Origin: an uncultured Pseudokineococcus sp.
GTDB lineage: Bacteria > Actinomycetota > Actinomycetes > Actinomycetales > Quadrisphaeraceae
Assembly: GCF_947495735.1 (NCBI RefSeq)
Contig: NZ_CANMAA010000006.1
Coordinates: 124,001 to 188,000 of the forward strand
Direction of reading: 5' to 3'
Length of the DNA: 64,000 nucleotides
Shown: positions 24,700 to 35,795 of the stretch, piece by piece
Layout: each line of letters begins with the position of its first letter
How positions within the stretch are numbered: position 1 is the stretch's first letter
The notes under the pieces: generated by a model
The model's input: the letters and a program-made list of their open reading frames with translations, nothing else
What the model was told of the DNA's origin: nothing
The model's database searches: none
Translations under genes and position numbers: made by a program

Positions 24700-25809
24700 A
24701 TGGGCGAGACGCCCGACGCGTTCGTCCCCGCGCCCGCCCCGCACGAGCCGCTCCGCTCCGAGCAGCCCCTCCCGACGGCGCCCGAGCCGGCCCCGTCCGA
24801 CCAGGACCTCTCCGGCGACCAGGGCCTCTCCGGGCCCGCGGGCGCCGAGCGCCACGTCTCCGTCCTCCTCGAGCGCTGCGTGGACCTCCTCGCGCCCGCG
24901 CTCACCGCGCCGGGCGCCGTCGTCGTCGACGCGACCCTCGGCCTGGGCGGCCACGCCGAGGCGCTGCTCCGCCGGTGCCCCGAGGCCGTCCTCGTCGGGC
25001 TGGACCGAGATCCCCAGGCCCTGGCCCTGGCCGCCGAGCGCCTCGCCCCCTTCGGGGACCGGGTGCACCTGGTCCGCACGGTCTTCGACGGCCTGCCCGA
25101 CGCGCTCGCCGACCTGGGCGTGCGGGAGGTCTCCGGGGTGCTGTTCGACCTGGGCGTCTCCTCGCTGCAGCTCGACGAGGTGGAGCGGGGCTTCTCCTAC
25201 GCCCGCGACGCCCCGCTGGACATGCGGATGGACCCGACGTCCGGCGTGACCGCCGCCGAGGTCCTGGCCACCTACGCCCCGCGCGACCTCGTGCGCGTCC
25301 TGCGCGAGTACGGCGAGGAGCGCTTCGCGAGCCGCATCGTCGAGCGGGTCGTCGCCGCCCGAGCCGGCGCGCCCCTGCGCACGACGCGCGAGCTGGCCGA
25401 CCTGGTGCGCGACGCGGTGCCCGCCGCGACCCGGCGCACCGGGGGCAACCCCGCCAAGCGCACGTTCCAGGCGCTGCGCGTGGAGGTCAACGACGAGCTG
25501 GGCGCGCTGCGGCGCGCGCTGCCGGCCGCCGTGGACGCGCTCGCGGTCGGCGGCCGGGTCGCCGTCATGTCCTTCCAGTCGCTCGAGGACCGCATCACCA
25601 AGCAGGTGCTGGCCGCCGGTGCGGCGAGCACCTCCCCGCCCGACCTGCCGGTCGAGCTGCCCGAGCACGCGCCGCTGCTGCGCCTGCTCACCCGCGGCGC
25701 CGAGACGGCGCCCGAGCCCGAGACCACCCGCAACCCCCGTGCCGCCTCCGTGCGGCTGCGCGCCGCCGAGCGGCTGCGCGGGGGCAGCCTCCGAAGGAGC
25801 GCCGCATGA
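24700..25809 (+). CDS. rsmH: 16S rRNA (cytosine-1402 N4) methyltransferase
   Basis: A 369-residue enzyme (MraW) that methylates C1402 of 16S rRNA. SAM-binding [14 protein letters not shown] is at residues 77-90, with [41 protein letters not shown] and [10 protein letters not shown] later. The ~50-residue Pro/Glu-rich N-terminal extension is longer than usual. ATG 24700 is preferred over in-frame ATG 24649 because GGGAGGGGG lies just upstream. Its stop overlaps the ftsL start (ATGA). Standard position after mraZ. Confidence 0.95.
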   Translation: MGETPDAFVPAPAPHEPLRSEQPLPTAPEPAPSDQDLSGDQGLSGPAGAERHVSVLLERCVDLLAPALTAPGAVVVDATLGLGGHAEALLRRCPEAVLVGLDRDPQALALAAERLAPFGDRVHLVRTVFDGLPDALADLGVREVSGVLFDLGVSSLQLDEVERGFSYARDAPLDMRMDPTSGVTAAEVLATYAPRDLVRVLREYGEERFASRIVERVVAARAGAPLRTTRELADLVRDAVPAATRRTGGNPAKRTFQALRVEVNDELGALRRALPAAVDALAVGGRVAVMSFQSLEDRITKQVLAAGAASTSPPDLPVELPEHAPLLRLLTRGAETAPEPETTRNPRAASVRLRAAERLRGGSLRRSAA

Positions 25810-26504
25810 GCGCCACCAGCGCCGCGCGCGCCGTCCGGGCCGCCTCCGCCGCCCCCGCACGTCCCATCGGGCCGCCCCGCGGCCGGACGGCCCGGCCCGG
25901 CGCCGCGCTCGCCCGCTCGGCGAGCAGCCGACCGGCCTCCCGCCCGGCGCCGTCGGCGCGGGCGGCCGCGCCGGCGCGCGAGGCCGCCGCGCCGCGGGTG
26001 CGCCTCGTCGCCCCGCCCGCCTCCTCGCGCCGGCGGCTGCCCTTCGGGGTGCTCTGCGGCGCGGTGCTGCTGCTCTCCCTGCTGGCCGTCCTCCTCCTCA
26101 ACATCTCGCTGTCCCACGGCGCCTACGAGCTGCACGAGGTCCAGGCGCAGCAGCAGGACGCCGGGGAGCGGCGCCAGGCGCTGACCGAGCAGCTGGAGCG
26201 CACCCAGGCCCCGGACGAGCTCGGGCGCCGCGCGGCCGCGCTCGGGATGGTGCCGGCCGGCACGGCCGCGTTCGTGCACCTGCCCGACGGCGAGGTGATC
26301 GGAGCGCCGGAGGTCGCGCCCGAGGCGCCCGAGGCCGCGCAGGACGCGGCCGCCGTCGCCCCCGTGGACCCCGACGACGTCGCCGCCGACGAGCCGGCCC
26401 CCGCGGAGGGGGCGGCGACGGCCGCCGAGGCGGCGGGCACCGACGAGACCTCTGACGACCGCACCGCGGACGACGAGACCGGCGAGGAGAGCGCGCCCCG
26501 ATGA
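25806..26504 (+). CDS. ftsL: Cell division protein FtsL (actinobacterial type)
   Basis: A 232-residue single-pass membrane protein. It has a basic Ala/Pro/Arg-rich cytosolic tail (1-78), a transmembrane helix at about 79-101, and a short periplasmic coiled coil ([22 protein letters not shown]). The segment [26 protein letters not shown] is characteristic of actinobacterial FtsL-like proteins, and a highly acidic Ala/Glu/Asp tail of about 70 residues follows. Sequence identity across FtsL is always low; the assignment rests on topology and its place between rsmH and ftsI, with ATGA overlaps on both sides. It should join FtsQ and FtsW-FtsI in the divisome. Confidence 0.82.
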   Translation: MSATSAARAVRAASAAPARPIGPPRGRTARPGAALARSASSRPASRPAPSARAAAPAREAAAPRVRLVAPPASSRRRLPFGVLCGAVLLLSLLAVLLLNISLSHGAYELHEVQAQQQDAGERRQALTEQLERTQAPDELGRRAAALGMVPAGTAAFVHLPDGEVIGAPEVAPEAPEAAQDAAAVAPVDPDDVAADEPAPAEGAATAAEAAGTDETSDDRTADDETGEESAPR

Positions 26505-28315
26505 CCGACCCGCACGCGACCCGCCCCGTCCGCCGGCCCGCCGGCGCGCCGCGCGCCTCGGCGCGGCCGCTGGTGCGCCCCGAGCGGCGCGCGCGGCTGA
26601 TGCTCGCCCTCGTGCTCGCCGTCCTGGTCGTCTTCGCCGGGCGCCTGGTGCAGGTGCAGGCCGTGGACGCGGACGCCGTCGCCGAGCAGGCGCTCGTCGA
26701 CCGCATGGGCCTGGAGCAGCCGCTGCTGGCCCAGCGCGGCGACATCGTCGACGCCGGCGGCCAGGTGCTCGCCACGAGCGTCGAGCGGCGCGACGTCATC
26801 GCCGACCCGTTCATCGTCGGCGAGTACCGGCGCGACGGCGAGGAGGGCGTGGCCGGCGTCGACGGCGCGGTCGAGGACCTGTCCGACCTGCTGGACGTCG
26901 ACGAGGACGACGTGCGCGCCGCGCTCACGCGCGAGGGCACGCGCTGGAGCGTCGTCACGAAGGGCATCACGCCGGAGCTGTGGGCCCGGGTGGCCGACCT
27001 CGGCGTCCCCGGCATCACCTCCGAGGCGCGGTGGACCCGCGCCTACCCGGGCGGGGACCTGGCCGGCAACGTGCTGGGCTACGTCGGCGGCGACGGCGGG
27101 AGCGGCCTGGCCGGCGTCGAGGCCGTCATGGAGGACGACCTGGCCGGGACCGACGGCATGCAGCGGGTCGAGCGCGGCCGCATGGGCCAGGCCATCCCCA
27201 TGGGCGAGAGCCAGCGCGTCGAGCCCGTCCCGGGCTCGCAGGTCCAGCTGACCATCGAGCGCGACCTGCAGTGGACGGCGCAGCAGCGCGCCGACGCCAT
27301 GCGCGAGGAGGCCGACGCCGAGTGGGTCAGCGTCGTCGCGCTCGAGGTGGGCACGGGGCACGTGCTGGCCCTGGCCGAGTCGCCGACCGTCGCTCCCGAG
27401 GACTTCGCCTCGGCCGACCCGTCGGCCCTGGGCAGCCGGGCCGTCTCGGACGTCTTCGAGCCGGGCTCGACGAGCAAGGTCATCACGGCCGCGGCGGCGC
27501 TCGAGGAGGGCGTCGTCGAGCCGCTCGAGCAGTTCGAGGTCCCCTACACCTGGGAGGCCTCCAACGGGCAGAGCTTCCGCGACTCCCACCAGCACGACCT
27601 CGAGAGGCTGACCTTCGCGGGGATCCTCGGCGAGTCGTCCAACACGGGCACGGTGCGGGTCGGGGAGAGGCTCACCCGCGACCAGCGGCACGACTACATG
27701 CGGCGCTTCGGCTTCGGGGAGCGGACGGGCATCGAGCTCCCCGGCGAGACGGCGGGCATCCTCGCGGCGGCCGACGACTGGGACTCCCGCCAGCAGTACA
27801 CGGTGCTCTTCGGCCAGGGGGTCTCGGTCAACGCCCTCCAGGCCGCGGAGGTGTACGCCACCATCGCGAACGACGGGGTGCGCATCCCGCCGCGGCTGGT
27901 GACCGGGACCGTCGACCCCGACGGCGCCGAGCACCCCGCGAAGGACCCCGCCGGCGTGCGCGTCGTGAGCCGCGAGACCGCTCAGCAGGTCTCGACGATG
28001 CTCGAGGGCGTCGTCGCCGACGGCACCGGGGACAACGCCGCGATCCCGGGCTACCGCGTGGCCGGCAAGACGGGCACGGCGGAGGCGCCGGACGACCGCG
28101 GCGGGTACACCGGCTACACGGGCTCCTTCATCGGCTACGCGCCCGCGGACGACCCCGAGGTGGTCGTCGCGGTGATCGTGCAGCGGCCCACGAACGGGTT
28201 CTACGGCGGCCAGGTGGCCGCACCGGTCTTCAAGGACGTCATGAGCTACGCGCTCACCGCGCGCAGCGCGATGCCCTCGTCCGAGCCCGCCCGCCTGTAC
28301 CCCCAGACCTGGTGA
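26501..28315 (+). CDS. ftsI: Septal peptidoglycan transpeptidase FtsI (PBP3)
   Basis: A 604-residue class B penicillin-binding protein. N-terminal membrane anchor at about 33-50, PBP dimerisation domain (about 75-270) and transpeptidase domain (about 275-595), with the catalytic S323-T-S-K326, S379-S-N381 and K523-T-G525 motifs. There are no C-terminal PASTA repeats. ATG 26501 overlaps the ftsL stop. It cross-links septal peptidoglycan with the FtsW glycosyltransferase encoded 6 kb downstream. Length and motifs are complete. Confidence 0.96.
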   Translation: MTDPHATRPVRRPAGAPRASARPLVRPERRARLMLALVLAVLVVFAGRLVQVQAVDADAVAEQALVDRMGLEQPLLAQRGDIVDAGGQVLATSVERRDVIADPFIVGEYRRDGEEGVAGVDGAVEDLSDLLDVDEDDVRAALTREGTRWSVVTKGITPELWARVADLGVPGITSEARWTRAYPGGDLAGNVLGYVGGDGGSGLAGVEAVMEDDLAGTDGMQRVERGRMGQAIPMGESQRVEPVPGSQVQLTIERDLQWTAQQRADAMREEADAEWVSVVALEVGTGHVLALAESPTVAPEDFASADPSALGSRAVSDVFEPGSTSKVITAAAALEEGVVEPLEQFEVPYTWEASNGQSFRDSHQHDLERLTFAGILGESSNTGTVRVGERLTRDQRHDYMRRFGFGERTGIELPGETAGILAAADDWDSRQQYTVLFGQGVSVNALQAAEVYATIANDGVRIPPRLVTGTVDPDGAEHPAKDPAGVRVVSRETAQQVSTMLEGVVADGTGDNAAIPGYRVAGKTGTAEAPDDRGGYTGYTGSFIGYAPADDPEVVVAVIVQRPTNGFYGGQVAAPVFKDVMSYALTARSAMPSSEPARLYPQTW

Positions 28316-28379
28316 GCCGCGCCCCAGGGAGCCCGGCGTCGCGCCCCGCGGCAGCACCGGGGACGCCGTCCCGCGCCGG

Positions 28380-28391
28380 TAGCCTCGCCGC
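28380..28391 (+). promoter_or_regulatory. -10 box for leaderless murE start
   Basis: TAGCCT (28380-28385), 6 nt, then GTG 28392. Just upstream an imperfect hairpin pairs CGGCGTC (28334) with GACGCCG (to 28368) and CCCG with CGGG, and could end the ftsI transcript. Together they suggest that the cluster is split into at least two transcription units here. Confidence 0.5.
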
Positions 28392-30224
28392 GTGCCCCAC
28401 CCGACCGGCCCCGCTCCGACCGACCCGGCTCCGACGGACCCCGACGGGATCGACCCCGACCCGACCGACCCGGGCCCGACCGACCCCGGTCCCGGCGGCG
28501 GCTCCGGGCCTGGTGGCTCGGGTCCTGGTGCCTCCGGTCCCGGTGGCTCGGGGACGACGGTGACGGGCCGGGGTGCGCAGGGTCCCGCGGTGGCCCTGGA
28601 CGACCTCGTCGCGGTCCTGCCCGGTGCCCGGGTCACCGGGGACGCCGCGGGCGTCGTCGTGCGCGGCGCCGTGCTGGACTCGCGCGCCGTGCGCCCGGGC
28701 GACCTCTACGCCGCCCTCCCGGGGGCGCGCGCCCACGGGGCGGACTTCACCGCCGCCGCGGTCGCCGCCGGGGCCTCGTGCGTGCTCACCGACCCCCGCG
28801 GCGCCGAGCGCGCGGGCGCGCCGGGGGTGCCCGTCGTCGTGGTCGAGGACCCCCGCGCCGTCCTCGGCGACCTGGCCGCGCGCGTGCACGGCACCGGGGT
28901 GCACGCGGGGAGCGGGCCCGCCGGCGGCCGTGGCCCGGTGCTGCTCGGCATCACCGGCACCAACGGCAAGACGACCACGGCCTACCTCCTCGAGGGCGCC
29001 CTGTCGGCGCTGGGCCGCACGACCGGCCTGGTCGGCACGGTCGAGACGCGCGTCGCGGGGGAGGTCGTCGCGAGCACGCGCACGACGCCCGAGGCGCCGG
29101 ACCTGCACGCCCTGCTGGCGCGCATGGCGCGGGCCGGCGTGGAGGTCGCGGCCCTCGAGGTGTCCAGCCACGCGCTGGTCCTGCACCGCGTGGACGGCGC
29201 GGTGGTCGACGTCGCCGCCTTCACCAACCTGTCCCAGGACCACCTCGACTTCCACGACGACCTCGAGGACTACTTCGCGGCCAAGGCGTCCCTCTTCACG
29301 CCGCAGCGCGCGCGGCGGGGCGTCGTCGTCGTCGACGACGCCTGGGGCCGGCGGCTGGCGGCCACGGCCTCGGTGCCCGTGGTGACGGTGGCCACGGCGC
29401 CCGGGCAGGACGCGGACTGGACGGCGCGCGACCTCGTGGTCGAGGGGACCGGCACCCGCTTCGTGCTCGTCGGCCCGGACGGGCGTCGCCTCGACCTGCG
29501 CGCCCCGCTGCCCGGCGCCTTCAACGTCGCCAACACGGCGCTCGCGGCGGTCGTGCTCCTCGAGGCGGCCCCCCTGCTCGAGGGCGGGACGAGCGCCGAG
29601 GACGTCGCCGCGGGGCTCGCCCGCGCGGGGGCGGTGCCCGGGCGGCTGGAGGTCGTGGCTCCCCCCGGCGCGCCGGACGGCGGCGCGCCGGACGGGCGCG
29701 CCCCCGGTGAGGGCCCGCCCCGCGTCCTCGTGGACTACGCGCACACGCCCGACGCGGTCGCGGCGGCGCTGGCCGCCGTGCGCCCCAGCACCACCGGCCG
29801 CCTCGTCGTCGTGCTGGGCGCGGGCGGCGACCGCGACCGCAGCAAGCGCGGGCCCATGGGCGCCGCCGCGGCCCGGCACGCCGACGTCGTCGTCGTCACC
29901 GACGACAACCCGCGCTCGGAGGACCCCGCGGCCGTCCGGGCCGCCGTCCTCGCTGGCGCCACCGCGCCGGGGCCGGAGTCGTCCGGGCGGGCGGCGCCGC
30001 AGGTGCTCGAGGTCGCCGACCGGGCGAGCGCCATCCGCGCCGCGCTCGACGCCGCGGGCCCCGGCGGCACGGTGCTGGTGGCCGGCAAGGGCCACGAGCG
30101 CGGCCAGGAGGTCGCCGGCGTGGTCCACCCCTTCGACGACCGGGACGAGGTCCGCGCGGCCCTGGCCGCCGCGGCGCGGGCCGCTGCGGTCCAGGCCGCC
30201 CCGGACGAGAGCGAGAGCGCATGA
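28392..30224 (+). CDS. murE: UDP-MurNAc-tripeptide synthetase MurE (meso-DAP type)
   Basis: A 610-residue cytosolic Mur ligase that adds the third stem-peptide residue. ATP loop [11 protein letters not shown] with K193; the UDP-binding N-terminal domain is [18 protein letters not shown]; the amino-acid specificity motif is D505-N-P-R508, the DNPR form known for meso-diaminopimelate. That indicates A1gamma-type peptidoglycan. The first ~60 residues are an unusual Pro/Asp/Thr then Gly/Ser/Pro low-complexity tail with repeated PTDP units. GTG 28392 is supported by the TAGCCT box; a start nearer residue 60 is possible. Overlaps murF by ATGA. Confidence 0.94.
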   Translation: MPHPTGPAPTDPAPTDPDGIDPDPTDPGPTDPGPGGGSGPGGSGPGASGPGGSGTTVTGRGAQGPAVALDDLVAVLPGARVTGDAAGVVVRGAVLDSRAVRPGDLYAALPGARAHGADFTAAAVAAGASCVLTDPRGAERAGAPGVPVVVVEDPRAVLGDLAARVHGTGVHAGSGPAGGRGPVLLGITGTNGKTTTAYLLEGALSALGRTTGLVGTVETRVAGEVVASTRTTPEAPDLHALLARMARAGVEVAALEVSSHALVLHRVDGAVVDVAAFTNLSQDHLDFHDDLEDYFAAKASLFTPQRARRGVVVVDDAWGRRLAATASVPVVTVATAPGQDADWTARDLVVEGTGTRFVLVGPDGRRLDLRAPLPGAFNVANTALAAVVLLEAAPLLEGGTSAEDVAAGLARAGAVPGRLEVVAPPGAPDGGAPDGRAPGEGPPRVLVDYAHTPDAVAAALAAVRPSTTGRLVVVLGAGGDRDRSKRGPMGAAAARHADVVVVTDDNPRSEDPAAVRAAVLAGATAPGPESSGRAAPQVLEVADRASAIRAALDAAGPGGTVLVAGKGHERGQEVAGVVHPFDDRDEVRAALAAAARAAAVQAAPDESESA

Positions 30225-31744
30225 TCCCCCTGTCCCCGCAGCGCCTGGCCGAGGTCGTCGGGGGGGTGCTGCACGCCCCCGACGACGAGGGCGCCGCCCT
30301 GCCCGAGGTCACCGGACCCGCGGCCACCGACTCGCGCGAGGTGGTCCCCGGCGGCCTGTTCGTGGCCCGCGCCGGCGAGCAGGCGGACGGCCACGACTTC
30401 GTGGCGGCCGCGCACGCGGCGGGCGCCGCCGCCAGCCTCGTCGCGCGTCCCGTCGCCGGCGCCGACGGGGCCCTGCTCGGCCCCCAGGTGGTCGTCCCCG
30501 ACGTGCAGGTCGCCTTCGAGGCCCTCGCGCACCGGGCCGTGGCCGCGCTGAAGGACCGCGGGGCGGTCGTCGTCGGCGTCACCGGCAGCGCCGGGAAGAC
30601 CACGACGAAGGACCTGCTGGCCGCGCTGCTCGCCGAGCTCGGCCCCACGACCGCGACGCCGAGGTCCTACAACGGCGAGGTCGGACTGCCCCTGACGGTG
30701 CTGTCGGCCGACGAGCGCACCCGTCACCTGGTGCTGGAGATGGGCGCGCGCGGCGTCGGCCACATCGCGGCCCTGTGCCGGGTCGCGCCGCCGGACGTCG
30801 CCGTCGTCCTCAACGTCGGCTCCGCGCACGTCGGGGAGTTCGGGTCGGTCGACGCCGTGGAGCGCGCCAAGGGCGAGCTGCCCGAGGCCGTCGGCGAGGG
30901 CGGGGCCGTGGTCCTGGACGTCGACGACGAGCGGGTGGCCCGCATGGCCGGCCGCACGCGCGGCGCCGTCCTCCCCGTCCGCGCGAGCGGCTCCGGCGAG
31001 GGCGCCGCGGTCTGGGCGCAGGACGTCGACCTCGACGCCGGCGGCCGTGCGGTCTTCCGCCTGCGCTCCCGCCTCGGGGCGCCCGAGGGCGCCGAGCCGC
31101 GCGAGGCCCGCGTGGCGCTGCGCCTGGTGGGCGAGCACCACGTCGCCAACGCCGTGGCCGCCGCCGCGGTGGCCCTGCACCTGGGCCTCGCGCTGGACCG
31201 GGTGGCGTCGGTGCTGTCCACCACGGCCGCGGCCAGCCGCTTCCGGATGGAGGTCGTGGAGCGCTCCGACGGCGTCACCGTCGTCAACGACGCCTACAAC
31301 GCCAACCCCGAGTCGGTGCGCGCGGCGCTGAAGGCCCTGGTGTCGCTGCGGCGCGGGCCGGACGGCCGCGAGCGCCGCACCTGGGCCGTGCTGGGCGAGA
31401 TGCTCGAGCTCGGCGACGCGAGCACGACCGAGCACGAACTGGTCGGGCGCCTCGCGGTGCGACTGAACGTCTCCCACCTCGTCGCCGTCGGGCCGGGCGC
31501 CCGCGCCGTGCACTCCGGCGCCCAGCACGAGGGCTCCTGGGGCGACGAGGCGGTCCACGTCGCCGACGCGGGCGAGGCGCTCGCGCTCCTGCGCGAGGAG
31601 CTGCGACCGGGCGACGTCGTCCTCGTGAAGTCCTCGAACGCGGCCGGCCTCCGCGCCCTCGGCGAGCAGCTGGTGGCCGACGCGCCGCCCACGGCGGCGA
31701 GCCCCTCCGCGACGACGGCGGGGGAGGGGGCCGCCCCGTGCTGA
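30221..31744 (+). CDS. murF: UDP-MurNAc-tripeptide-D-alanyl-D-alanine ligase MurF
   Basis: A 507-residue Mur ligase adding D-Ala-D-Ala to complete the pentapeptide precursor. ATP loop [13 protein letters not shown] with K126 (the GSAGKT variant is normal for MurF); [12 protein letters not shown]; central [13 protein letters not shown]-terminal [18 protein letters not shown] 30221 overlaps the murE stop. It runs 7 nt into mraY. Complete and of normal length. Confidence 0.95.
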   Translation: MIPLSPQRLAEVVGGVLHAPDDEGAALPEVTGPAATDSREVVPGGLFVARAGEQADGHDFVAAAHAAGAAASLVARPVAGADGALLGPQVVVPDVQVAFEALAHRAVAALKDRGAVVVGVTGSAGKTTTKDLLAALLAELGPTTATPRSYNGEVGLPLTVLSADERTRHLVLEMGARGVGHIAALCRVAPPDVAVVLNVGSAHVGEFGSVDAVERAKGELPEAVGEGGAVVLDVDDERVARMAGRTRGAVLPVRASGSGEGAAVWAQDVDLDAGGRAVFRLRSRLGAPEGAEPREARVALRLVGEHHVANAVAAAAVALHLGLALDRVASVLSTTAAASRFRMEVVERSDGVTVVNDAYNANPESVRAALKALVSLRRGPDGRERRTWAVLGEMLELGDASTTEHELVGRLAVRLNVSHLVAVGPGARAVHSGAQHEGSWGDEAVHVADAGEALALLREELRPGDVVLVKSSNAAGLRALGEQLVADAPPTAASPSATTAGEGAAPC

Positions 31745-32829
31745 CCGTCCTCGTCGCCGCGGCGCTCGCCCTGGTGCTCTCCCTGCTCGGCACGCCCGTC
31801 TTCATCCGGTGGCTCGTGCGCCAGGGCTACGGCCAGTTCATCCGCGACGACGGCCCCACCTCGCACAAGACCAAGCGCGGCACCCCCACCATGGGCGGCG
31901 TCGTCATCGTCGCCGCGACGGTGCTCGCCTACCTCGTGGCGCACCTGGTGACGCTCGACGCGCCGACGGCGTCGGGGCTGCTCGTGCTGCTGCTCATGAC
32001 CGGTCTGGGGGTCGTGGGCTTCCTGGACGACTACATCAAGATCTCCAAGCAGCGCAGCCTGGGCCTGCGGAGCCTGCCCAAGCTGCTCGGGCAGATCGCG
32101 GTGGCGGTGGTCTTCGCCGTCCTCGCGCTCCAGTTCCCCAACGAGCGCTTCCGCACGCCGGCCTCGACGAGCATCAGCTTCATCCGCGACACCGGGATCG
32201 ACCTCGCCTTCGCGGGTGCGCTCGTCGGCACGGTGCTGTTCGTCCTCTGGGCGCTGCTCATGGTCGCGGGCGCGAGCAACGGGGTGAACCTCACCGACGG
32301 GCTCGACGGCCTGGCGACCGGCGCCACCACCGCCGTCGCCGGGTCCTACCTGCTCATCGGGGTCTGGCAGTCCAACCAGAGCTGCCAGGTCGTGGCCGCG
32401 GCGGGGCCGAACTGCTACGAGGTGCGCGACCCCCGCGACCTCGCCGTCGTCGCCGCCGCGCTCATGGGGGCCTGCTTCGGCTTCCTGTGGTGGAACGCCT
32501 CGCCCGCCAAGATCTTCATGGGCGACACCGGCTCCCTCGCGCTCGGCGGCGCGCTGGCCGGTCTCGCGATCCTGTCGCGCACGGAGCTGCTGCTGGTCCT
32601 GCTGGGCGGCCTCTTCGTCATCATCACGCTGTCCGTGGTCATCCAGGTCGGCTCCTTCAAGCTCACCGGCAGACGGGTCTTCCGCATGGCGCCCCTGCAG
32701 CACCACTTCGAGCTCGCCGGCTGGGCCGAGGTGACCATCGTCATCCGCTTCTGGATCGTCGCGGTGCTCTTCGCGGCCCTGGGGCTCGGCATCTTCTACG
32801 CCGAGTGGGTCGTGGGGACGGGCCTGTGA
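31738..32829 (+). CDS. mraY: Phospho-MurNAc-pentapeptide transferase MraY
   Basis: A 363-residue polytopic membrane enzyme that forms lipid I. Hallmarks: GTPTMGG (48-54), LDDYIK with D97/D98, NLTDGLDGL (184-192), [13 protein letters not shown], and PLQHHFE near the C-terminus, with about 10 transmembrane helices. GTG 31738 lies 7 nt inside murF, so translation is probably coupled; the longer upstream open frame is a shadow of murE and murF. Its stop overlaps murD (GTGA). Confidence 0.96.
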   Translation: MLTVLVAAALALVLSLLGTPVFIRWLVRQGYGQFIRDDGPTSHKTKRGTPTMGGVVIVAATVLAYLVAHLVTLDAPTASGLLVLLLMTGLGVVGFLDDYIKISKQRSLGLRSLPKLLGQIAVAVVFAVLALQFPNERFRTPASTSISFIRDTGIDLAFAGALVGTVLFVLWALLMVAGASNGVNLTDGLDGLATGATTAVAGSYLLIGVWQSNQSCQVVAAAGPNCYEVRDPRDLAVVAAALMGACFGFLWWNASPAKIFMGDTGSLALGGALAGLAILSRTELLLVLLGGLFVIITLSVVIQVGSFKLTGRRVFRMAPLQHHFELAGWAEVTIVIRFWIVAVLFAALGLGIFYAEWVVGTGL

Positions 32830-34418
32830 GCTCGCCGGAGCGAGCGGGCGCCCAGCTCGAGACCCCGCGCACGGCCGCCCTCGTCGACGCCGGCTCGGAG
32901 TGGGCCGGGCTGCGGGTCGTCGTCGCGGGCCTCGGCACCTCGGGCTTCGCCGCGGCCGACGCCCTCGCCCAGCGCGGGGCGCGCGTGCTCGTCGTCGACG
33001 CGCGCGACGGCGACGACGAGCGGGAGAAGGCGCGCGTCCTGGACGTCATGGACGTCCGCGCCGCGCTCGGGGCCGACGCGGCAGCCGCTCTGGGCGGCGA
33101 CCTCCCGCAGGTCGACGGCGCGGCGGCGGACCTCGTCGTCACCTCGCCCGGGTGGCGGCCCACCGCCCCCCTGCTGGCGGCGGCCGCCGCGGCCGGCGTC
33201 CCCGTGTGGGGCGACGTCGAGCTGGCCTGGCGCCTGCAGCCGGCCACCGGCCGCGCGCCCTGGCTGGCGATCACGGGCACCAACGGCAAGACGACGACGA
33301 CGCGGATGCTCGCGGCGATGCTCTCGGCCGCGGGGCTGCGGACCGCCGCCGTCGGCAACGTGGGCGTCCCGGTGCTGCACGCCGTCGTGGACCCGGTGCC
33401 CTACGACGTCCTCGCCGTGGAGCTCTCCAGCTACCAGCTGCACTGGTCCTCCTCGATCGCGGCGCAGTCGGCGGCCGTGCTCAACCTGGCGCCGGACCAC
33501 CTGGACTGGCACGGCGGCATGGACGCGTACGCGGGCGCCAAGGGCCGCATCTACGAGGGCGTCGAGCGCGCGTGCGTCTACAGCGTCGCGGACCCGGCCA
33601 CGGAGGCGCTCGTGCGCGAGGCCGACGTGGTCCAGGGCGCCCGCGCGATCGGCGTCACCCTGGGCGTCCCGGCGATCGGCATGCTCGGCGTCGTCGAGGA
33701 CGTCCTGGCCGACCGGGCCTTCGTGGAGGGGCGGGCGGACTCGGCGGCCGAGCTCGGCACGCTCGAGGACCTCCTCGGCGCCTCGGGGGGCACCGGTCCG
33801 GCCCCGCACGTCGTGGAGGACGCGCTCGCGGCCGCGGCGCTGGCCCGCTCCCACGGGGTGGAGCCGGCCGCGGTGCGCGCCGCGCTGCGCGGGTACCGCC
33901 CGGACGCGCACCGCATCGCCCTCGTCGGCGAGGCCGGCGGCGTGCGTTGGGTGGACGACTCCAAGGCCACCAACCCCCACGCGGCGTCGGCCTCCCTGAC
34001 GGCGTACGACCCCGTGGTGTGGGTCGCCGGAGGGCTGCCGAAGGGCGCCGTCTTCGACGAGCTCGTCGCACGGCACGCCGCCCGCCTGCGCGCGGTGGTG
34101 CTGGTCGGCGTCGACCGCGAGCCGCTGCGCGGGGCGCTGCGGCGACACGCCCCCGAGGTCCCCGTCGTCGAGGTCGAGGAGCCCGAGACTGCGGCCGTGG
34201 CAGACCTCGCAGCGGCCGGTGGCGCGCCCCTCACGGGGCGCGCGGTGATGGAGCGCGCCGTCGCGCTGGCGGGCGAGCTCGCCCGGCCCGGCGACGTCGT
34301 CCTGCTGGCGCCCGCCAGCGCCTCCATGGACCAGTTCACCGACTACGGCGCGCGCGGCGACGCCTTCGCCGCCGCGGTCCGCGGCCGGATCGCCGGCGCC
34401 GCGGGCGGGGGGCGCTGA
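32826..34418 (+). CDS. murD: UDP-MurNAc-L-alanine-D-glutamate ligase MurD
   Basis: A 530-residue cytosolic ligase. N-terminal Rossmann domain [20 protein letters not shown] loop [13 protein letters not shown] with K155; central [10 protein letters not shown] and [24 protein letters not shown]-terminal [11 protein letters not shown] and [19 protein letters not shown]. These are all diagnostic of MurD. It is somewhat longer than enterobacterial MurD because of the N-terminal tail and an insert near 280-330. GTG 32826 overlaps the mraY stop. Confidence 0.95.
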   Translation: MSSPERAGAQLETPRTAALVDAGSEWAGLRVVVAGLGTSGFAAADALAQRGARVLVVDARDGDDEREKARVLDVMDVRAALGADAAAALGGDLPQVDGAAADLVVTSPGWRPTAPLLAAAAAAGVPVWGDVELAWRLQPATGRAPWLAITGTNGKTTTTRMLAAMLSAAGLRTAAVGNVGVPVLHAVVDPVPYDVLAVELSSYQLHWSSSIAAQSAAVLNLAPDHLDWHGGMDAYAGAKGRIYEGVERACVYSVADPATEALVREADVVQGARAIGVTLGVPAIGMLGVVEDVLADRAFVEGRADSAAELGTLEDLLGASGGTGPAPHVVEDALAAAALARSHGVEPAAVRAALRGYRPDAHRIALVGEAGGVRWVDDSKATNPHAASASLTAYDPVVWVAGGLPKGAVFDELVARHAARLRAVVLVGVDREPLRGALRRHAPEVPVVEVEEPETAAVADLAAAGGAPLTGRAVMERAVALAGELARPGDVVLLAPASASMDQFTDYGARGDAFAAAVRGRIAGAAGGGR

Positions 34419-34421
34419 GCC

Positions 34422-35795
34422 GTGGCCACCCGCACCCCCGCGCCCCGCACGTCCGCCGCGGCCCCGGGCCGGGTCCCGCGCCAGGAGGCGCGCGGCGCCG
34501 GCGCGCACCCGACGACGGCGCCGCGCGGCGGCGTCCGCGGCGCGCTCGGGCGCGCCGGCGAGGCGGTGTCCGCGTGGGTCGCGCGCGCCGACACCCCGGC
34601 CACGAGCTTCTACCTGCTCGCCGTGACGACGGGCGTCCTCGTCGTGCTCGGCCTGGTCATGGTCCTGTCCAGCTCCAGCGTCGAGTCGCTCCAGGCGGGC
34701 CTGTCGCCCTTCGCCCAGTTCACGCGGCAGCTGCTCTTCGCCGCGTTCGGCCTGCCCATGGCGTACGCGGCCTCCCACGTGCCGGTGCGGGTGTGGAAGA
34801 GGGTCGCGTGGCCGGCCGTCGCGCTGGCCGCGGTGCTGCAGCTCCTCGTCTACACGCCGCTGGGCTACGGGTCCGGCGGCAACCGCAACTGGGTCTCCTT
34901 CGGCCCGCTCAACGTCCAGCCGGCCGAGTTCGTCAAGCTGGCGCTCGCCGTCTGGTGCGCCGCCGTGCTGGTCCGCAAGGCGCCGCTGCTGCGCGACTGG
35001 AGGCACGTCGTCGTCCCCGTCGTCCCGGTGGCCGGCGGCCTCCTCGGCCTGGTCCTGCTCGGCCGTGACCTCGGCACCGGGATGGTCGTCATGCTCGTCA
35101 TCGCGGCCGCCCTGTGGGTCGCCGGGGTGCCGCTGAAGATCCTGCTCTGGCCGGCCGCGGGGCTGGTCGCGGTCGCCGCCGTGCTCGTCGTGACGAGCCA
35201 GAACCGCATGAGCCGGATCGGGGACTTCCTCTCGGGCGACTGCGACCCGCAGGGCGGCTGCTACCAGTCGGCGCACGGCCTCATGGCCCTCGCCGGCGGG
35301 GGGATCACCGGGCTCGGGCTCGGCTCGAGCCGGGAGAAGTGGTCCTACCTGCCCGAGGCGCACAACGACTTCATCTTCTCGATCATCGGCGAGGAGCTCG
35401 GCCTGCTCGGCACCCTGCTGGTGCTCGTCCTGTTCGGCGCCCTCGCCGTCGGCTGCATGCGCGTCATCCGGCGGCACGAGGACCCGTTCGCCAAGATCGT
35501 GACCGCCGGCGTCATGGCCTGGGTGGTGGGCCAGGCGCTGGTCAACATGGGGGTGGTCCTCGGCCTCGTGCCGGTGATCGGCGTGCCGCTGCCCCTCGTC
35601 AGCGCCGGAGGGTCCGCGCTCGTGGCGACGCTGCTGGCCCTCGGCGTCGTGCTCTCCTTCGCGCGCAGCGAGCCCGGCGCCCCCGCGCTGCTCGCGACGC
35701 GGGCCGGGGTGGTCCGCCGCTCGCTCGTGGTCGCGGCGTCGCCGCTGGCCCGGCGCGGGGCCCGCCGCCGCGGCGACGCGCGGGGCGCCCGGTGA
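34422..35795 (+). CDS. ftsW: Septal peptidoglycan glycosyltransferase FtsW (SEDS)
   Basis: A 457-residue SEDS protein with about 10 transmembrane helices after a basic N-terminal tail of ~65 residues. Signatures: [77 protein letters not shown], and [15 protein letters not shown]. It polymerises lipid II at the septum with FtsI. GTG 34422 lies 3 nt after the murD stop; the stop overlaps murG. Location between murD and murG makes FtsW, not RodA, the right name. Confidence 0.95.
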   Translation: MATRTPAPRTSAAAPGRVPRQEARGAGAHPTTAPRGGVRGALGRAGEAVSAWVARADTPATSFYLLAVTTGVLVVLGLVMVLSSSSVESLQAGLSPFAQFTRQLLFAAFGLPMAYAASHVPVRVWKRVAWPAVALAAVLQLLVYTPLGYGSGGNRNWVSFGPLNVQPAEFVKLALAVWCAAVLVRKAPLLRDWRHVVVPVVPVAGGLLGLVLLGRDLGTGMVVMLVIAAALWVAGVPLKILLWPAAGLVAVAAVLVVTSQNRMSRIGDFLSGDCDPQGGCYQSAHGLMALAGGGITGLGLGSSREKWSYLPEAHNDFIFSIIGEELGLLGTLLVLVLFGALAVGCMRVIRRHEDPFAKIVTAGVMAWVVGQALVNMGVVLGLVPVIGVPLPLVSAGGSALVATLLALGVVLSFARSEPGAPALLATRAGVVRRSLVVAASPLARRGARRRGDARGAR